Below, piece after piece: positions 1-6,359 of a DNA stretch of 9,093 bases. Each line of letters begins with the position of its first letter. Position 1 is the stretch's first letter. Origin of the DNA: Rhodobacterales bacterium (GTDB lineage Bacteria; Pseudomonadota; Alphaproteobacteria; Rhodobacterales; Rhodobacteraceae); NCBI GenBank assembly GCA_013298485.1, contig JAAFHS010000063.1:1-9093 (forward strand). Reading direction: 5' to 3'. Below the pieces are notes generated by a model. That model saw nothing but the letters and a program-made list of their open reading frames with translations, had not been told where the DNA came from and did no database searches. The position numbers were made by a program, and so were the translations under genes.

Positions 1-268
1 GGTCCGTCTGGCGAGCCGGTCTGGGGCGACATCACTGCGTGCGCAAGTGACGGACCGGGTCAGCCCTGGGGTGGTTTACACGACCTTCCACCACCCGGAT
101 ACGCAGGCCAATGTGATCACCACGGATTTCAGTGATTGGGCGACGAACTGCCCGGAATACAAGGTGACAGCGGTGCAGGTCAGCCCGTCGAACGGGCCGA
201 CGGAATGGCAGGAGGAATACAACGCCCAGGCCGCGCATTCGCGGCGTATCCTGCCGGCGGCCGAATGA
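1..268 (+). CDS. fdsA: NAD-dependent formate dehydrogenase, alpha (Mo) subunit, C-terminal fragment
   Basis: Only the last 88 codons are visible; the gene enters from upstream, with the reading frame starting at position 2 and a TGA stop at 266-268. The fragment matches the C-terminal molybdopterin-dinucleotide-binding domain of formate dehydrogenase alpha subunits. It reads RVSPGVVYTTFHHPDTQAN, then a DFSDWATNCPEYK segment and a VTAVQVSPSNGP tail. In this family the alpha subunit carries bis-MGD molybdenum and FeS clusters and oxidises formate to CO2 in the cytoplasm, passing electrons to the FdsB/FdsG diaphorase subunits. Those subunits would lie upstream and are not seen. A GTG at position 47 is internal, because the family-like sequence continues in frame before it. 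The stop overlaps the fdhD start (ATGA), so translation is probably coupled. The assignment to FdsA rather than another formate dehydrogenase type rests mainly on the following fdhD-fdsD pair. Confidence 0.9.
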   Translation, partial: VRLASRSGATSLRAQVTDRVSPGVVYTTFHHPDTQANVITTDFSDWATNCPEYKVTAVQVSPSNGPTEWQEEYNAQAAHSRRILPAAE

Positions 269-1065
269 AAGCGCATCACCCCATATCGCGCATGGTCTAT
301 GCGGGCGGCCTGATGGTGGAAGGCACACGCGAACTGCCGGATGAGGTGGCGGTGGCACTGTCGTTCAACGGGACGACGCAGGCGGTGATGATGGCCTCAC
401 CTGTCGATCTGGTGGATTTTGCGCGGGGGTTCGCGATCAGCGAGGGGATCGCGGCGCTGGCGGAGATTGAGAGCATCACGGCTGTGGATGCCGAGGGTGG
501 CATTGACGTGCAGACCTGGCTGGTACCGGAAGCGGAGGCGCGGCTGGCGGCGCGGCGGCGCATGATGGCGGGGCCGGTGGGTTGCGGGCTGTGCGGGATC
601 GATTCCATTGAACAGGCGCTGCGGGATGTGCCGCAGGTGACGGGCGATCTGCGCCTTTCGCCCGCACAGATTTGCGATGCGGTGGCAGCCTTGCCGCAGC
701 ATCAGGCGTTGCATGATGCGACGCGGGCGGCGCATGCGGCGGCCTATTGGGTGCCAGGGCGCGGGATCGTCGCGGCACGTGAGGATGTGGGGCGGCACAA
801 CGCGCTGGACAAGCTGATCGGGGCGGTGTTTCCGGCCCCGGCGGGTGCCGTGGTGATGACGAGCCGCGTGTCGATTGATCTGGTGCAAAAGGTAGCGATG
901 CTGGGTGCACCCGTCCTGATTGCGGTGTCGGCACCGACGGCTGAGGCGGTTGCGCTGGCCGACTGCGCAGGCATCACGCTGGTGGCACTGGCAAAGGGTG
1001 ACCGGTTCGAGGTGTTCACCCATCCCCATCGCATCAATCCGGAAAGGGCCGCCGATGTCGCCTGA
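265..1065 (+). CDS. fdhD: formate dehydrogenase accessory protein FdhD/FdsC
   Basis: The 266-residue protein has the features of the FdhD family. These include a CGLCG motif with Cys107 and Cys110, an EDVGRHNALDKLIGA block starting at Glu173, and a C-terminal GDRFEVFTHPHRI. In E. coli, FdhD takes sulfur from IscS through cysteines in this motif and delivers it to the bis-MGD cofactor before insertion into formate dehydrogenase. The R. capsulatus equivalent in the same operon position is called FdsC and binds bis-MGD. I chose the ATG at 265 because it overlaps the fdsA stop as ATGA. An in-frame ATG at 136 would overlap fdsA by more than 130 bases and add residues unlike the family. No strong Shine-Dalgarno sequence precedes 265, which fits translational coupling. 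The 3' end overlaps fdsD by 11 bases. The protein is cytoplasmic, with no signal peptide or membrane segment seen. Confidence 0.93.
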   Translation: MKAHHPISRMVYAGGLMVEGTRELPDEVAVALSFNGTTQAVMMASPVDLVDFARGFAISEGIAALAEIESITAVDAEGGIDVQTWLVPEAEARLAARRRMMAGPVGCGLCGIDSIEQALRDVPQVTGDLRLSPAQICDAVAALPQHQALHDATRAAHAAAYWVPGRGIVAAREDVGRHNALDKLIGAVFPAPAGAVVMTSRVSIDLVQKVAMLGAPVLIAVSAPTAEAVALADCAGITLVALAKGDRFEVFTHPHRINPERAADVA

Positions 1066-1276
1066 AAAGATGATCCATATGGCGAACCAGATCGCCACGT
1101 TCTTTACCACCAAACCGCATGCGGAAGGTGTGACGGGGGTGGCCGAACACATCAACGCCTATTGGGAACCGCGGATGCGCCAGCAGTTCTTTGCGCTGCT
1201 GGATGCGGGAACGGCGTTTCATCCGCTGGTGATCGAGGCGGCACCTTTGGTGCGCAGACCGGCTGAGGCCGCCTAG
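1055..1276 (+). CDS. fdsD: formate dehydrogenase delta subunit FdsD
   Basis: This small 73-residue protein matches the delta subunit of NAD-linked formate dehydrogenases. It reads PEKMIHMANQIATFF near the start, then GVAEHINAYWEPRMRQQFFALLDAG, and PLVIEAAPLVRR near the end. FdsD has no known cofactor and is thought to help assemble or stabilise the FdsABG complex. The ATG at 1055 is preceded by a good Shine-Dalgarno sequence, GGAAAGG at 1041-1047, and lies inside the end of fdhD in another frame. In-frame sequence upstream (back to about 920) is only the shadow of fdhD. It is the last gene of the operon on this strand, because the next gene, dnaE, runs the other way from 61 bases downstream. 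Confidence 0.92.
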   Translation: MSPEKMIHMANQIATFFTTKPHAEGVTGVAEHINAYWEPRMRQQFFALLDAGTAFHPLVIEAAPLVRRPAEAA

Positions 1277-1297
1277 TTCAGCGCACATTGATCGCGA

Positions 1298-1312
1298 GGC
1301 GGCTTTGCCGCC
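1298..1312. terminator. possible bidirectional terminator hairpin between fdsD and dnaE
   Basis: A perfect 6-bp inverted repeat, GGCGGC at 1298-1303 and GCCGCC at 1307-1312 with a TTT loop, sits in the 61-base gap between the convergent stops of fdsD (1276) and dnaE (1338). Placement in a convergent gap is what a shared terminator would show. There is no T-run after the stem on either strand, so it is not a classical intrinsic terminator. In GC-rich DNA such a stem could also be chance. Confidence 0.35.
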
Positions 1313-1337
1313 GGGGCATCGGCGCGCAGCTGCGGTG

Positions 1338-4300
1338 CTACACCTCTTCGACCATCACGACGCCTTGCATGGCCTTGATGGCACCCCGGATTTGCGGGGT
1401 GATGGGATAGGGTTGCGGCAGGGTCAGGTCGATCTCGCGACCCTGATCGTCGGGCACGCAGAGGGTGATCTGCGCCCGGGTGCGGCCTTCGACGCGGGAC
1501 AGCAGGGTGGCGATGGAGGCGGCGGCCTCGGCCCGGTTGAGGTGGATACGGAAGGCGGAGGCCCCGGCCTGATCAGCCACGGCATCAATCGGCTGCACGC
1601 TGCGGGCAAGGAGTTTCAGGGTATCGCCTTCAAGGTTCGCCTCAACCGTCAGAACGACGGAGGAGCCGGCCTCCAAGAGATCACGCGCGGTTTCCAGGAC
1701 GTCGGAGAAGACCGTCACCTCATAAAGACCGGTGGGGTCGGAGCATTGGACAAAGGCGAAACGGTTGCCGCGGGCGGATTTGCGTTCCTGTTTGCCGCTG
1801 ATAGAGGCCGCGATTTTGGCAACCAAGGGCGCGCGTTCGGCCAGTGCGGTGATTTCGGTGAGGGTTTTCACATCGCGGCGGCGCAGGGCGGACATGTAGT
1901 CATCAAGGGGGTGGCCGGAAAGGTAAAAGCCAATGGCCTGATGTTCGTGGCCCAGGCGTTCGACGGCCAGCCAGTCATCGCGGTAAGGGATGCGCGGTTC
2001 GGGAATATCGGTGCCCGCCTCGCCGAAGAGAGAGACCTGATTGGACGACTTCGCCTCGTGTATCGCGGCGGAATAAGCCACCAGCGGATCGAGGGCTTCG
2101 AACACGCGGGCGCGGTTGGGATCAAGCGCATCGAATGCGCCTGCACGGGCGAGCATTTCGAGGGGGCGCTTGCCGATGCGTTTCATATCGACGCGGCGGG
2201 CGAAGTCAAAAAGCGTGGTGAAGGGTTTGCCCGCGCGGGCTTCGGTAATCAGTTTCATCGCCTCGACGCCCACGTTCTTGAGCGCACCCAGGGCATAGAC
2301 GACCTGGCCGTCGCGGACGGTGAAGGTGGCGAGGGAGGCATTGACGCAAGGGGCGACGGTTTTCAGGCCGAGCTTGTCAACCTCGCGCTTATAGACGGCG
2401 AGTTTGTCGGTGAGGTGGATATCGCAGTTCATCACGGCGGCCATGAATTCGACCGGGTGATTGGCCTTCAGCCATGCGGTCTGATAGCTGACGACGGCAT
2501 AGGCGGCGGCATGGGATTTGTTGAAGCCGTAGTTGGCGAATTTTTCCAAGAGGTCAAAGACTTCGCCTGCCTTTTCCCTACTGATATTGTGCGTTCTGGC
2601 AGCCCCTTCGATGAATTTCGGGCGTTCCTTGGCCATTTCTTCGGCGATCTTCTTGCCCATGGCGCGGCGCAGAAGATCGGCCCCGCCGAGGCTGTATCCG
2701 GCCATCACCTGGGCAATTTCCATCACCTGTTCCTGATAGACGATAATGCCTTGGGTTTCTTTCAGGATATGGTCGATGGTGGGGTGGATCGATTCCAGAT
2801 CGCGCAGGCCGTTCTTGACCTCGCAATAGGCGGGGATGTTTTCCATCGGGCCGGGGCGGTAGAGGGCGACAAGGGCCACGATATCTTCGATGCAGGTGGG
2901 TTTCATGCGGCGCAGCGCGTCCATCATGCCGGAGCTTTCCACCTGAAACACGGCAACGGTTTTGGCGGCGGCGTAGAGATCGTAAGCAGCCTTGTCGTCG
3001 AGGGGGATCAGGCTGATGTCGATCTCGATCCCGCGCAGGCGCAGAAGGTCGAGGGCGTTCTGAATGACGGTCAGGGTTTTCAGGCCCAGAAAGTCGAACT
3101 TCACCAGACCTGCGGCTTCGACCCATTTCATGTTGAACTGGGTGGCGGGCATGTCGGAGCGGGGATCCTGGTAAAGCGGCACCAACTCGTCCAGCGGCCT
3201 GTCGCCGATCACCACGCCCGCGGCATGGGTGGAGGCGTTGCGCAAGAGTCCTTCGATCTGCTGGCCGTAGTCGAGCAGGCGTTTCACGACCTCTTCCTTG
3301 GCGGCCTCGCGCAGGCGCGGCTCATCCGCGAGGGCCTTGGTGATGCTGACGGGTTTCACGCCTTCGACGGGGATCATCTTGGACAGGCGGTCCACCTGCC
3401 CGTAAGGCATCTGCAGCACGCGGCCCACATCGCGGATGGCGGCCTTGGACAGCAACGCACCGAAGGTGATGATCTGGCCGACGCGGTCGCGACCATAGCG
3501 GTCCTGAACGTAAGTGATCACCTCTTCGCGGCGGTCCATGCAGAAGTCGATGTCGAAATCGGGCATGCTGACCCGTTCAGGGTTCAGGAAGCGTTCAAAC
3601 AGCAGGCCATAGCGCAGGGGATCAAGATCGGTGATCGTCAGGGCATAGGCGACCAGTGATCCGGCACCCGAGCCGCGACCGGGGCCGACGGGGATGCCCT
3701 GCTTTTTCGCCCATTGGATGAAATCGGCGACGATCAGGAAATAGCCGGGAAAGCCCATCTGTTCGATCACACCCAGTTCAAAATCAAGGCGCGCAGTGTA
3801 ATCGGCGACGCTGACGGCATGGGGGATGATGGCAAGACGGGCGGTGAGGCCCGCGTGGGCCTGACGGCGAAGCTCATTCACCTCGTCATCGGCAAACTTT
3901 GGCAGGATGGGATTGCGCTTGTAGGCGGCAAAGGCGCAGCGGCGGGCGATTTCGACGGTATTCTCCAGCGCCTCGGGCAGGTCGGCAAACAGCGTGGCCA
4001 TCTCGGCCTCGGATTTGAAGTAATGCTGGGGGGTCAGGCGGCGGCGGGGTTGCTGTTGATCGACATAGGCACCGTCGGCGATGCAGATCAGGGCATCATG
4101 GGCCTCATACATCGCGGCCTTGGGGAAATAGACATCATTGGTCGCAACCAGCGGCAGGCCCATGTCATAGGCCATTTCGACCAGCCCGCGTTCGGAGCGC
4201 GCCTCGGCCTCAGGCAGGCGGCCGCCCTCGCCGGGATGGCGTTGCAGTTCGACATAGAGGCGGGAGGGGAAGGCTGCGGCAAGACCCGCCATCAGGGCGC

Positions 4301-4769
4301 GGGCTTTTGGCAGCTGCCCCGCGGCCAGCAGCAGGGCCAGCGGGCCTTCGGGGCCACCGGTCAGGCAAATGAGGCCCGCGCTGCGGGCGGTGAGTTCGGC
4401 CAGCGTGATCTGGGGCAACTGGCCGCCTTTGCCGATGTAGAGGGCAGAGTTCAGCTTCATCAGGTTCATGTAGCCCGCATCGTTCTGTGCCAGCAGCACG
4501 ATGGGCGCAGGCAGGCGGAGCTTTTCGCCGGGGGCTGCGGGATCATGGGCAAGGCTGATCTGGCAGCCGACGATGGGCTGGATGCCCGCGCCCTGCGCAG
4601 TGACCGAAAACTCAAGGGCCGCAAACATGTTATTGGTGTCAGTCACGGCGACGGCGGGCATTGATGCGGACTTGCACAGATCGACCAGCTTTTTGACGGG
4701 GACAGCCCCTTCCAGCAGGGAATGTTCGGTATGGACGCGCAGATGGATAAAACGGGGGGCGTTTGACAT
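1338..4769 (-). CDS. dnaE: DNA polymerase III alpha subunit DnaE
   Basis: This complete 1143-residue protein is the replicative polymerase, close to the E. coli length of 1160. From the N-terminus it shows a PHP domain beginning RFIHLRVHTEHSLLEG (residues 6-21). A polymerase core follows, with VGPGRGSGAGSLVAYAL and then MPDFDIDF, where Asp404, Asp406 and Asp408 include the catalytic pair. KFDFLGLKTL carries the third catalytic Asp559. Then come a RPGPMENIPAYC segment and YGFNKSHAAAYA. The C-terminal part has a helix-hairpin-helix region, a clamp-binding pentapeptide QVSLF at residues 911-915, and an OB fold around residues 980-1065. The first PHP metal position reads Arg11 rather than His, as in E. 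coli, which suggests a degenerate PHP site with proofreading done by a separate epsilon subunit. The start is the only family-like Met; no strong Shine-Dalgarno sequence precedes it. The gene is transcribed divergently from xdhA. Confidence 0.97.
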   Translation of the reverse strand: MSNAPRFIHLRVHTEHSLLEGAVPVKKLVDLCKSASMPAVAVTDTNNMFAALEFSVTAQGAGIQPIVGCQISLAHDPAAPGEKLRLPAPIVLLAQNDAGYMNLMKLNSALYIGKGGQLPQITLAELTARSAGLICLTGGPEGPLALLLAAGQLPKARALMAGLAAAFPSRLYVELQRHPGEGGRLPEAEARSERGLVEMAYDMGLPLVATNDVYFPKAAMYEAHDALICIADGAYVDQQQPRRRLTPQHYFKSEAEMATLFADLPEALENTVEIARRCAFAAYKRNPILPKFADDEVNELRRQAHAGLTARLAIIPHAVSVADYTARLDFELGVIEQMGFPGYFLIVADFIQWAKKQGIPVGPGRGSGAGSLVAYALTITDLDPLRYGLLFERFLNPERVSMPDFDIDFCMDRREEVITYVQDRYGRDRVGQIITFGALLSKAAIRDVGRVLQMPYGQVDRLSKMIPVEGVKPVSITKALADEPRLREAAKEEVVKRLLDYGQQIEGLLRNASTHAAGVVIGDRPLDELVPLYQDPRSDMPATQFNMKWVEAAGLVKFDFLGLKTLTVIQNALDLLRLRGIEIDISLIPLDDKAAYDLYAAAKTVAVFQVESSGMMDALRRMKPTCIEDIVALVALYRPGPMENIPAYCEVKNGLRDLESIHPTIDHILKETQGIIVYQEQVMEIAQVMAGYSLGGADLLRRAMGKKIAEEMAKERPKFIEGAARTHNISREKAGEVFDLLEKFANYGFNKSHAAAYAVVSYQTAWLKANHPVEFMAAVMNCDIHLTDKLAVYKREVDKLGLKTVAPCVNASLATFTVRDGQVVYALGALKNVGVEAMKLITEARAGKPFTTLFDFARRVDMKRIGKRPLEMLARAGAFDALDPNRARVFEALDPLVAYSAAIHEAKSSNQVSLFGEAGTDIPEPRIPYRDDWLAVERLGHEHQAIGFYLSGHPLDDYMSALRRRDVKTLTEITALAERAPLVAKIAASISGKQERKSARGNRFAFVQCSDPTGLYEVTVFSDVLETARDLLEAGSSVVLTVEANLEGDTLKLLARSVQPIDAVADQAGASAFRIHLNRAEAAASIATLLSRVEGRTRAQITLCVPDDQGREIDLTLPQPYPITPQIRGAIKAMQGVVMVEEV

Positions 4770-4943
4770 GGGAATAGCCTAGCGAAGCGCCGGGTCAGGG
4801 GGAAGGGGGCGACGCATGAAGATTGTCCTTGCCAGACGCCTCAGCGGGGTTTCACATACGGCTTGGGTGTGCGACCCGCTTTACGCCGCATCGGGCGGGC
4901 GCACGAATGGCCTTTGATGCAGAGACCGCGGCGGGCAAGACCT
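4770..4943. promoter_or_regulatory. divergent intergenic region between dnaE and xdhA
   Basis: These 174 bases separate two genes reading away from each other, so promoters for both should lie here or just inside the genes. The best sigma70-like candidate I can see for xdhA is TTGCCA at 4829-4834, followed about 18 bases later by a weak CACATA at 4853-4858. This is a poor match and should be treated as tentative. I see no convincing dnaE promoter and no clear operator palindrome. A 33-codon open frame also lies here and is listed separately. Confidence 0.4.
4816..4917 (+). CDS. possible small leader ORF upstream of xdhA
   Basis: This 33-codon frame starts at ATG 4816, behind a purine-rich AGGGGG at 4804-4809, six bases from the start. 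It encodes a peptide beginning MKIVLARRLSGVSH and ends TGA at 4915-4917. The last base of that stop is the first base of an ATG (TGATG) that is in frame with xdhA and would give it a nine-residue N-terminal extension. The peptide resembles no family I know. The ribosome-site match and stop-start overlap suggest a translated leader, but at this length chance is a serious alternative. Confidence 0.2.
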   Translation: MKIVLARRLSGVSHTAWVCDPLYAASGGRTNGL

Positions 4944-6359
4944 ATGGCTGACATCGCGTTTCACTTGAACGGAACGCAGGTCACGGTGACAGGGGCCTCC
5001 CCCACCCGGACACTTCTGGACTGGCTGCGCGAGGATGCGCATCTGTGCGGCACCAAAGAGGGATGCAACGAGGGCGATTGCGGGGCCTGCACGGTGATGG
5101 TGACGGATGAACACGGTGCCCGCGTGCTGAACGCCTGCATCCTGTTCCTGCCACAGCTGAACGGCAAGGCGGTGCGCACGGTCGAAGGGATGTCCGGGCC
5201 GGATGATACGCTGCATCCAGTGCAAAAGGCGATGGTGGCGCATCATGGCTCGCAATGCGGGTTCTGCACGCCGGGGTTTGTGGTCAGCATGGCGGTTGCG
5301 CATGCGCAGGGGCGCAGGGATCATGATGATGTGCTGGCGGGGAACCTGTGCCGTTGCACGGGGTACGCGCCGATTGTGCGGGCAGCAGAGGCGGCGGCCA
5401 CCGCGCCCGTGCCAGACTGGATGAGAACCGATGCGTCCTTCCTCTCTGCAAAAATATCCTCGGGGGGTGAGGCCGCAGGCCGAGGGGGGCAGACGGCCCC
5501 CCTTGCGGCGTTTCAGCCGACAACCACCAACGCGCTTGCAGACTGGTATGCGACCAACCCGGAGGCGACGCTGATTGCGGGGGCGACGGATGTGGGGCTG
5601 TGGGTGACCAAGCAGTTCCGCGATCTGGGGCAGGTCGGGTTTCTGGGCGGGATTGCCGATCTGCAGCGGGTTGACCGGGATGGTGATCAGCTGCGCGTGG
5701 GCGCGGGGGTGACGATCACCGATCTGATGGCGGCGGTGCAGGATTTGCATCCGTCATTTGCGGAACTGCTGCGGCGTTATGCATCGGTGCAGGTGCGCAA
5801 TGCGGCGACGATCGGGGGGAACATCGCCAACGGCTCGCCGATCGGGGACGGACCACCGGCGCTGATCGCCTTGGGGGCGACCTTGCATCTGCGGCGCGGG
5901 GATATGCGGCGCGAGATGCCGCTGGAGGATTTCTTTCTGGACTACCGCAAGCAGGACCGTCAGCCGGGGGAGTTTGTGGAGGCGGTGAGGTTTCCGGCAG
6001 AGGCCCCTGCCCTGCGCTGCTACAAGCTGTCGAAACGGTTCGATCAGGATATCAGTGCTGTCTGCGGCTGTTTCAATCTGACGGTTGAAGGTGGGACCGT
6101 CACGGCGGCGCGGATTGCCTTCGGCGGCATGGCAGGGGTGCCGAAGCGGGCGGCGGGGGCAGAGGCGGCGTTGGTCGGTCACGCCTTCAGCTTGACGCGC
6201 ATCGCCGCGGCGCAGGCGGCAATGGCAGGGGATTTCACGCCACTGTCGGATATGCGGGCCTCGGGCGATTACCGGATGCGCGCGGCGCAGAACATGCTGC
6301 TGCGGTATCATCATGATCTGGCGGGGCTGCCTGTGGATGTGCTGGGGGTGGCACCATGA
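4944..6359 (+). CDS. xdhA: xanthine dehydrogenase FeS/FAD subunit XdhA
   Basis: The 471-residue small subunit carries the electron-transfer centres of xanthine dehydrogenase, passing electrons from the Mo site to NAD. The first [2Fe-2S] domain has GTKEGCNEGDCGACT with Cys41, Cys46 and Cys49, and the likely fourth ligand Cys65 in LNACI. The second has QCGFCTPG (Cys105, Cys108) and NLCRCTGY (Cys136, Cys138). The FAD domain follows from about residue 195, with LIAGATDVGLW at 210-220 and RNAATIGGNIANGSPIGD at 285-302. The start at 4944 gives MADIAFHLNG, the usual family beginning. In-frame ATG 4917 and GTG 4863 would add residues unlike the family. Residues 165-187, between the FeS and FAD parts, are encoded by a GC-rich repeat that recurs inverted in xdhB. 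Cys35 is an extra cysteine where I would expect Thr. The stop overlaps xdhB as ATGA. Confidence 0.95.
   Translation: MADIAFHLNGTQVTVTGASPTRTLLDWLREDAHLCGTKEGCNEGDCGACTVMVTDEHGARVLNACILFLPQLNGKAVRTVEGMSGPDDTLHPVQKAMVAHHGSQCGFCTPGFVVSMAVAHAQGRRDHDDVLAGNLCRCTGYAPIVRAAEAAATAPVPDWMRTDASFLSAKISSGGEAAGRGGQTAPLAAFQPTTTNALADWYATNPEATLIAGATDVGLWVTKQFRDLGQVGFLGGIADLQRVDRDGDQLRVGAGVTITDLMAAVQDLHPSFAELLRRYASVQVRNAATIGGNIANGSPIGDGPPALIALGATLHLRRGDMRREMPLEDFFLDYRKQDRQPGEFVEAVRFPAEAPALRCYKLSKRFDQDISAVCGCFNLTVEGGTVTAARIAFGGMAGVPKRAAGAEAALVGHAFSLTRIAAAQAAMAGDFTPLSDMRASGDYRMRAAQNMLLRYHHDLAGLPVDVLGVAP
5436..5502 (+). repeat. palindromic repeat, copy A, in frame inside xdhA
   Basis: This 67-base segment shares three blocks, in the same order, with the reverse complement of 7504-7557. 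They are TCCTTCCTCT (5436-5445), TATCCTCGGGGGG (5455-5467) and GGGGGGCAGACGGCCCCCC (5484-5502). The last block is a 7-bp G/C stem with an AGACG loop. A second inverted pair, CCTCGG at 5458-5463 and CCGAGG at 5480-5485, spans the 16-base stretch missing from most of the other copy. It encodes XdhA residues 165-187, rich in Gly, Ala and Ser, in the linker between the FeS and FAD domains, and opens no in-frame stop. No target-site duplication is evident. Confidence 0.8.

Noticed and set aside
136..264. Longer fdhD with a start at 136
   Set aside because: It would overlap the conserved C-terminus of fdsA for over 130 bases, and the added residues do not look like FdhD. The ATGA overlap at 265 is the natural start.
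1305..3659. Very long open frame (784 codons) on the plus strand opposite dnaE
   Set aside because: It is the antisense shadow of dnaE, whose minus-strand frame carries all polymerase motifs. The plus-strand product is a low-complexity Gly/His/Asp-rich sequence with no family resemblance, as is common opposite GC-rich genes.
3714..4664. Second long plus-strand frame (316 codons) opposite the 5' half of dnaE
   Set aside because: It has the same antisense shadow character, with no recognisable domain, and it overlaps the PHP and early polymerase domains of DnaE.
4863..4943. Longer xdhA starting at 4863
   Set aside because: The added residues are Arg/Pro-rich and precede the normal XdhA beginning at 4944. 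No good ribosome site is seen before 4863.
4907..4951. 14-codon frame ending across the xdhA start
   Set aside because: It is too short to support, has no clear ribosome site, and lies in a GC-rich spacer where such frames are expected by chance.
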